NCBI GenBank assembly: GCA_027014155.1
Contig: JALWEG010000024.1
Location: 1 to 43,259 of the forward strand
DNA: 43,259 bases
Direction of reading: 5' to 3'
Origin: Aquificaceae bacterium
GTDB taxonomy: Bacteria; Aquificota; Aquificia; Aquificales; Aquificaceae
A model generated the notes under the pieces. It had not been told where the DNA came from. It searched no databases and saw nothing but the letters and a program-made list of their open reading frames with translations. Shown piece by piece: positions 42,373-43,259 of this stretch (its first letter is position 1; every line of letters begins with the position of its first letter). The position numbers were made by a program, and so were the translations under genes.

Positions 42373-43259
42373 CATATTCCAGATAAACGTCCTCTCCCAA
42401 CCTCTTCAAACTCCTCAAAGACAGATTCAAACTCTCTGAGACCTTCCTTATGCCCAAATCCCCTATCCCCTTACCTTCGCCCAAGAACTTGGGAGCTTGA
42501 AATACGCAGACCCTATCAAATAAGCCGGCCTTCAGAAAGCCCGTGAGCGTGTAGCCTCCGCCCTCCACCATGAGGTGCATGACCTCCCGCTCGTAGAGCA
42601 CCTCCAACACCTGCCTCAGGTCAAAGTCCCCCCCTACGGGTTCAAGCCTCACAACTTCCACGTTTTCCTTTTTCTTTAAAGAGCCCACCTCCCTTCGGGA
42701 GGTAATTATTATCACCCTCCCCTCCTGCAAAACCTTTGCGTCCTCCGGCGTGTCCAAGTGGGGGTCTAAGATTACCTTCAGGGGTTGGTGCGAGGTCTTT
42801 ACGTGTCTCACGGTCAACCGAGGGTCGTCCGCAAGGACGGTCCCCACCCCCACTAAGATTGCGGTGGCCTCCGAGCGAAGCCGGTGAGCGTGGCGACGGC
42901 TCTTTTCTGAGGTTATCCACTTGCTATCGCCGCTCGGAGTGGCAAACCTGCCGTCTATGGACTGAGCCATCTTCAGGGTTATGTAAGGCCTTTTCTGGGT
43001 TATGTAGGTGAAAAAGTCCTCGTTCAGCCTGCGCGCCTCCTCCTCACAGAGGCCCACATCAACCTCTATTCCCGCCCGCCTAAGCCTCTCCACACCCCGG
43101 CCCGATACCTGAGGGTTGGGGTCAAGGGTGGCAACCACCACCCTCTTTACTCCGGCCTCAATCAGTGCGTTGGTGCAGGGTGGAGTCCTGCCAAAGTGGG
43201 AGCAGGGCTCAAGGCTGACGTAAACGGTGGCGCCCCTCGCCCTTGTGCCCGCCCGGGAG
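42359..43259 (-). CDS. ribD: Bifunctional riboflavin biosynthesis protein RibD (5' end outside window)
   Basis: The frame is open to the window edge, so about 300 C-terminal residues are present. The start of the visible part carries the deaminase zinc motif (EPCSHFGRTPPC), then the reductase domain with TLKMAQSIDGRFA and EGGGYTLTGF. RibD deaminates and then reduces the pyrimidine intermediate of riboflavin synthesis. Its 3' end overlaps the NtrY-type kinase gene by 14 bases. No riboswitch can be judged, because the 5' end is missing. Confidence 0.93.
   Translation of the reverse strand, partial: SRAGTRARGATVYVSLEPCSHFGRTPPCTNALIEAGVKRVVVATLDPNPQVSGRGVERLRRAGIEVDVGLCEEEARRLNEDFFTYITQKRPYITLKMAQSIDGRFATPSGDSKWITSEKSRRHAHRLRSEATAILVGVGTVLADDPRLTVRHVKTSHQPLKVILDPHLDTPEDAKVLQEGRVIIITSRREVGSLKKKENVEVVRLEPVGGDFDLRQVLEVLYEREVMHLMVEGGGYTLTGFLKAGLFDRVCVFQAPKFLGEGKGIGDLGIRKVSESLNLSLRSLKRLGEDVYLEYVKRR

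Overview
The window reads as chromosome of a thermophilic, chemolithoautotrophic bacterium of the Aquificaceae (Aquifex / Hydrogenobacter / Hydrogenivirga-like). This rests on a five-subunit 2-oxoacid:ferredoxin oxidoreductase in the D-A-B-G-E order known from Hydrogenobacter, very tight gene packing, Aquificales-like proteins (short RsmI, TatD-radical SAM fusion, NurA) and a DAB inorganic-carbon uptake locus. The species call is inference from protein character only.

Layout. 1-2.8 kb: the C-terminal end of a DUF294-type nucleotidyltransferase-like protein, a DnaQ-like exonuclease, then an ODP-type di-iron metallo-beta-lactamase-fold protein followed one base later by a soluble chemoreceptor (a probable O2/iron taxis pair). 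2.8-8.1 kb: ileS and hup diverging from a shared promoter region, rsmE, and an NtrX/NtrC-type sigma-54 activator. 8.1-10.3 kb: an A+T-richer TaqI-like restriction-modification pair (predicted site TCGA). 10.3-15.4 kb: aldehyde dehydrogenase, rsmI, thiO, thiC and an unknown 145-aa protein. 15.5-19.3 kb: the oxidoreductase operon, which fixes CO2 in the reductive TCA cycle. 19.35-25.45 kb: small unknown protein, DabB, an extra membrane protein, DabA and a PII-like protein, a candidate regulated CO2/bicarbonate accumulation system next to the CO2-fixing enzyme. 25.4-28.2 kb: an endonuclease III-family glycosylase, a patatin and a MATE exporter. 28.2-33 kb: a transmembrane chemoreceptor facing a flgN-like/flgK/flgL operon. 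33-39.6 kb: NurA, a secreted SCP2-like protein, a ThiS/MoaD-like protein, RodA, HemW, a TatD-radical SAM fusion and a cysteine synthase. 39.9-43.26 kb: phoU, an NtrY-type kinase and most of ribD (cut by the window end).

Two non-coding stretches (32.96-33.24 kb and 39.57-39.94 kb) hold dense hairpins in opposite orientations. They share a 10-base motif and both end in a GTTCAC-type tail, as do right ends / omega RNAs of IS200/IS605-family elements, but no transposase or TnpB gene is visible. In a by-eye scan of the whole window the tetramer TCGA appears six times, all six inside the TaqI-like restriction-modification genes and none in the other ~41 kb. All five convergent gene pairs have stops that overlap or nearly touch. 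No tRNA, rRNA or CRISPR array was seen.
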